Of a stretch of DNA of 64,000 nucleotides, positions 60,904 to 64,000 are shown piece by piece. A program made the translations under genes and the position numbers. Positions within the stretch are counted from its first letter, which is position 1. Each line of letters opens with the position of its first letter. The notes beneath the pieces are model-generated. The model worked only from the letters and a program-made list of their open reading frames with translations, was not told the origin of the DNA and ran no database searches. The stretch lies in NCBI GenBank assembly GCA_009391835.1, contig QWJF01000004.1, positions 1 to 64,000 of the forward strand. Reading direction: 5' to 3'. This DNA comes from Chloroflexota bacterium. GTDB taxonomy: Bacteria > Chloroflexota > Anaerolineae > Anaerolineales > UBA11579.

Positions 60904-62919
60904 TTACTTCTCCTCGTCCAGCAACGCCTTCGCCCTCGCCAACACGTTTTCCACGCTGAAGCCCAACTTTTCCATCACCACGTCCCCGGGCGCCGAAGCG
61001 CCAAACCGGTCCAACCCAATCACATCGCCGCCATCCCCCACCCAACGCGCCCAGCCCTGCGCCACGCCCGCTTCCACCGCAAGTCGGCGGTGAACAGTGG
61101 GCGGCAGCACTTCGTCCCGGTAGCTCTGCGCTTGCCCCTCAAAGAGTTCCCAGCTCGGGAAGGACACCAGACGCACCGCCTGCCCTTGCGCCGCCAATAT
61201 TTCTCCGGCCTCTACAATTAATTGCACTTCGGAACCGCTGGCCATCAAAATAATTTCGGGGTCTTTGTCGCCTAAATCATCCAGCACGTAGGCGCCCTTG
61301 TGTAACCCTTCCGCGCCCGCATACCGGCTTCGATCCAGCGTGGGCAGCGATTGCCGCGTCAGGATCAGCGAAGTTGGTTGCTTGCGGCTTTGGATAGCCG
61401 CCTTCCAGGCTTCGCGCACTTCGTTGGCATCCGCCGGGCGGATCAGGCGCGCATGCGGGATCGCCCGGATGGCAGCCAATTGCTCGATCGGTTGGTGTGT
61501 CGGTCCATCCTCGCCCAGCCCAATGCTATCGTGAGTGAAGACCCAGATGCTGGGAATGTGGGAGAGCGCCGCCAGCCGCATCGGCGGGCGCATGTAATCT
61601 GAAAACACCAGGAAGGTTGCCCCAAAGGCGATTATGCCTTTTGACAAGTTCATTCCATTCACGATGGAGCCCATCGCGTGCTCGCGCACCCCGAAACGGA
61701 TGCTGCGCCCCTCCGGCGTATCCGGTTGGAAATCCGGCGCGGCGTCGATAAAGGTTTTTGTGGAAGGATGCAGGTCGGCCGAGCCACCGATCAGGGCCGG
61801 TAGTTTGGCCGCCAACGCGTTGATCACTTTCCCAGACGATACCCGCGTAGCCATCCCTTTGGCGTCCGCCTCGAATTCGGGCAGATCGGCGTCCCAGCCA
61901 ACCGGCAACTCGCCAGCCTGGGCCCGATCAAACTCGGCGGCTAATTCCGGCTCTGCGTGCTTATAGGCTTTCAATATATCTGCCCAGTCTGCCTCTGCCT
62001 TCGCACCCGCTTCCAGCGCGCCCCGATAGAACTCCAGCACGTCGTCGGGGATGTAGAAGTGCGGCTCCAACGGCCAGTCCAGCGCCTTCTTGGCCCCTTC
62101 CAATTCTTCCTCACCGGGCGGCTCTCCGTGCGCTTTCTCGGTGCCGGCTCGGGTGGGCAACCCAAATCCGATCTGGGTGCGCACTGAAATAAGCGAGGGC
62201 CGCTCATCAGCTTTGGCCGCCTGAATGGCCGCGTGTATCGCATCAACATCGTTGCCATCCTTCACATGCTGCACGTGCCAGTCATAGGCTGCGAAGCGCG
62301 CGTCTACATCTTCAGTGAAGGCCAGCTGGGTGCTGCCATCAATCGAAATATGGTTGTCGTCATAAAGATAAATCAGCTTGCCCAGCTTGAGATGCCCAGC
62401 TAGCGACGCCGCTTCTGAAGCGACCCCCTCCATCAAGTCCCCATCAGTCACAATGCCATAAATTCGGTAATCAATTAGCTCTTGCCCTGGACGATTAAAG
62501 CGCGCCGCCAGATGCGCCTGAGCGATGGCCATCCCTACCCCGTTTGCAAAGCCCTGCCCCAGCGGCCCGGTGGTCGTTTCCACGCCCGGCGTCAAGCCAT
62601 ATTCGGGATGGCCCGGCGTGATGCTGCCCCATTGGCGGAAATTTTTGATCGCCTCCAGCGGCAGATCGTAGCCCGTCAAATGCAGCAGCGAATACAGTAA
62701 CATCGAGCCGTGGCCTCCTGAAAGCACGAAGCGATCCCGGTTGGCCCAATTCACATCGGCGGGATTGTGGATCAGGTGGCGCGTCCAAATCGTATAAGCC
62801 ATCGCTGCCGCGCCCATTGGCAGCCCGGGGTGCCCGGAATTGGCTTTCTGCACCGCGTCCGCAGACAAAAAGCGTAGTGTGTTGATCGCTTGATCTTGCA
62901 ATGGTTGATTTTCGCTCAT
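60904..62919 (-). CDS. tkt: Transketolase
   Basis: AGGAGAG upstream selects ATG 62919 (671 aa). Thiamine diphosphate enzyme motifs are [39 protein letters not shown], the [16 protein letters not shown] region and [15 protein letters not shown]. It transfers two-carbon units in the non-oxidative pentose phosphate path. It heads the tkt-methyltransferase-tal operon. Confidence 0.95.
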   Translation of the reverse strand: MSENQPLQDQAINTLRFLSADAVQKANSGHPGLPMGAAAMAYTIWTRHLIHNPADVNWANRDRFVLSGGHGSMLLYSLLHLTGYDLPLEAIKNFRQWGSITPGHPEYGLTPGVETTTGPLGQGFANGVGMAIAQAHLAARFNRPGQELIDYRIYGIVTDGDLMEGVASEAASLAGHLKLGKLIYLYDDNHISIDGSTQLAFTEDVDARFAAYDWHVQHVKDGNDVDAIHAAIQAAKADERPSLISVRTQIGFGLPTRAGTEKAHGEPPGEEELEGAKKALDWPLEPHFYIPDDVLEFYRGALEAGAKAEADWADILKAYKHAEPELAAEFDRAQAGELPVGWDADLPEFEADAKGMATRVSSGKVINALAAKLPALIGGSADLHPSTKTFIDAAPDFQPDTPEGRSIRFGVREHAMGSIVNGMNLSKGIIAFGATFLVFSDYMRPPMRLAALSHIPSIWVFTHDSIGLGEDGPTHQPIEQLAAIRAIPHARLIRPADANEVREAWKAAIQSRKQPTSLILTRQSLPTLDRSRYAGAEGLHKGAYVLDDLGDKDPEIILMASGSEVQLIVEAGEILAAQGQAVRLVSFPSWELFEGQAQSYRDEVLPPTVHRRLAVEAGVAQGWARWVGDGGDVIGLDRFGASAPGDVVMEKLGFSVENVLARAKALLDEEK

Positions 62920-63048
62920 TCTGCGAAGCTCTCCTGTCGATGATTTTCGTCCCCACAAACGATCCAAGCGCGGTGGCAACCGCTTTCGCCATTTTACCTT
63001 ACGGCTTGCTGGCCTCTCACCTTTGCGTTAACATAGCGCAATCAGACG

Positions 63049-63864
63049 ATGGCGAACCTAGTACTCTTCCCCCAGCTTGGCGATTGGCATGAAACCCGTG
63101 AGACCCTGCACGCGTACAGCAAGGTGCTCGGCGCTATTCGCGGCGCTTTTACCCCCGAACACCCCAAGTTCTGGAACCTCAGCTTGCTCCCTTATACCGC
63201 CGGCCTAACCACCACCCACATTCCTTTTCCTTTAGATGAAAAGAGCAATTTCTCGCTCAGTCTGGATTTGCGCAATCATTATGTGGTCTTCAGCACCAGC
63301 GAGGGCCAGGTTGATCAAATTCGCTTAATGGAAGGCCACACGGCCACGGCGCTGGGCGACCAAATACTTGACCGGCTGGCAGATATTGGCGTGAAGGGCG
63401 ATCTGCCGCGCGACAAGTTCGAAAACGACGATCCTCGCCCGTACGTTATGGACCAAGCCGAGCGCTATTTCAGTGTGCTCAGCCATGTGGCCCGCATTTT
63501 CGAGGATTTCAAAAGTGATCTCCAGGAGGAAACCAGCCCAGTGCAACTCTGGCCTCATCACTTCGACCTATCCTTTGAGGTTTTTGGCAATTTCAAAGTG
63601 GATGGCTCCGAGAGCCAGATTGGCATCGGATTTGCCCCCACGGATAGCAGCCAATCGGGGGCTTATTTTTACGCAAACCCCTATCCATTTGACGAGGCTG
63701 TGACCAAACAGCTGCTAAGCGCGTCAGCCACCTGGTTTACCGATTCCTGGAAGGGTGCCCTGCTTCCTTATGCTGAGATAGCCGAGCACCCGGATGGGGC
63801 ATCCAAGTTAGACACCTTCCTGCAAGCCGCCTACCTGGCTGAAAAACCCTATATCAGCAAATAG
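63049..63864 (+). CDS. DUF5996 family protein
   Basis: The 271-aa product has WHETRETLHAYSKVLGAIRGA near the N-terminus, TTTHIPFP, and LWPHHFDLSFEVF near residue 170, with GFAPTDSSQSGAYFYANPYPF after it. These are the DUF5996 landmarks. Members are cytoplasmic proteins of unknown function, with conserved His, Trp and Asp residues that hint at an enzyme. It is divergent from tkt. No strong ribosome binding site is seen. Confidence 0.82.
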   Translation: MANLVLFPQLGDWHETRETLHAYSKVLGAIRGAFTPEHPKFWNLSLLPYTAGLTTTHIPFPLDEKSNFSLSLDLRNHYVVFSTSEGQVDQIRLMEGHTATALGDQILDRLADIGVKGDLPRDKFENDDPRPYVMDQAERYFSVLSHVARIFEDFKSDLQEETSPVQLWPHHFDLSFEVFGNFKVDGSESQIGIGFAPTDSSQSGAYFYANPYPFDEAVTKQLLSASATWFTDSWKGALLPYAEIAEHPDGASKLDTFLQAAYLAEKPYISK

Positions 63865-63877
63865 TCACCCAGAATCA

Positions 63878-63902
63878 AAAAACGGGAGCTGCGCTCCCGT
63901 TT
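63878..63902 (-). terminator. Terminator for the leftward gene at the window edge
   Basis: AAACGGGAGC and GCTCCCGTTT pair around TGC. The minus strand has T6 after the stem and the plus strand only T3, so it mainly serves the minus-strand gene ending at 63919, perhaps also the DUF5996 gene. Confidence 0.78.
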
Positions 63903-63918
63903 CCACTTTCGCATTCGA

Positions 63919-64000
63919 TCAAGCGACCGGAACGCCCACCTCTATCTGACCGTTTTCCACCCGCACCGGATAGGCCGGGATATCGATCACCGCCGGCAGG
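63919..64000 (-). CDS. C-terminal fragment, possibly Rieske-type ferredoxin/NirD-like protein
   Basis: The minus strand is open from the window edge to TGA at 63921-63919 and gives 26 residues ending in IPAYPVRVENGQIEVGVPVA. The YPVRVENGQIEV pattern is how Rieske [2Fe-2S] and small nitrite reductase subunits often close. The start lies outside the window, so identity is tentative. The terminator just beyond supports a real gene end. Confidence 0.5.
   Translation of the reverse strand, partial: LPAVIDIPAYPVRVENGQIEVGVPVA

Overview
The window reads as a chromosomal segment of a GC-rich free-living bacterium. Gene content (VanW-family wall protein, DUF2089 and SHOCT-like regulators, clustered FtsZ and MurA, sucrase-ferredoxin-like protein, DUF427, DUF5996) and the many TANNNT -10 boxes lying almost on start codons fit Chloroflexota, probably class Anaerolineae. 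That placement is inference; no rRNA or classical marker set is present. I see no insertion sequences, prophage genes or CRISPR array. Three AT-richer orphan genes (13604-14521, 23029-23814, 58101-58802) look like later arrivals in an otherwise ordinary backbone.

Layout. 1-554: end of a YgfZ/GcvT-like gene. 750-3650: a five-gene operon behind a strong promoter and a 10-bp inverted repeat, in which a SHOCT-like helical module recurs five times (DUF2089 regulator, DUF4097-like beta-repeat protein, two SHOCT proteins); it resembles envelope-stress loci of the YvlB/LiaX kind. 3682-6959: DUF309, a cyclase/SDR pair and a TIM-barrel-like protein. 7006-14521: cell division and wall cluster with an FtsZ whose T7-loop catalytic Asp is His, a 75-aa protein, small membrane proteins, a degenerate LCP-like protein, VanW, MurA with Asp in place of the catalytic Cys, then Trm112-like, HEAT and methyltransferase genes. 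14524-19711: aldo/keto reductase, DUF255 protein, cytochrome P450 with a striking phased operator-like array upstream, exonuclease III. 19782-26682: hisS with tRNA-His, GNAT, YihY/BrkB, glucokinase, DUF427, and the primary sigma factor with a long structured leader.

26755-41568: assorted metabolism (ALDH7-like, histone-deacetylase-like, nitroreductase, MFS), a TenA/CADD-like protein, a phosphohexomutase-TatD-polyprenyl synthase operon, and a sulfur/tRNA-modification operon (cysteine desulfurase, MnmA, TrmI-like). 41866-50036: the most unusual locus: a sigma-54-like promoter, a small two-helix membrane protein, a 1739-aa TPR protein and an 867-aa TPR-plus-caspase-like (gingipain/CHAT-type, His587/Cys634) protease, translationally coupled. 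50132-64000: smpB, hutH, an A-type Fe-S carrier, SH3 and zinc-ribbon proteins transcribed from overlapping divergent -10 boxes, and the pentose phosphate genes zwf, gnd, tal and tkt, with an orphan DNA methyltransferase embedded between tkt and tal.

The candidates for an undescribed system are the TPR/caspase-like protease operon, the 10-bp-phased GTTCA/TGAAC array upstream of the P450, and the FtsZ variant with its small neighbours. Functions for all three are inferred from sequence alone.
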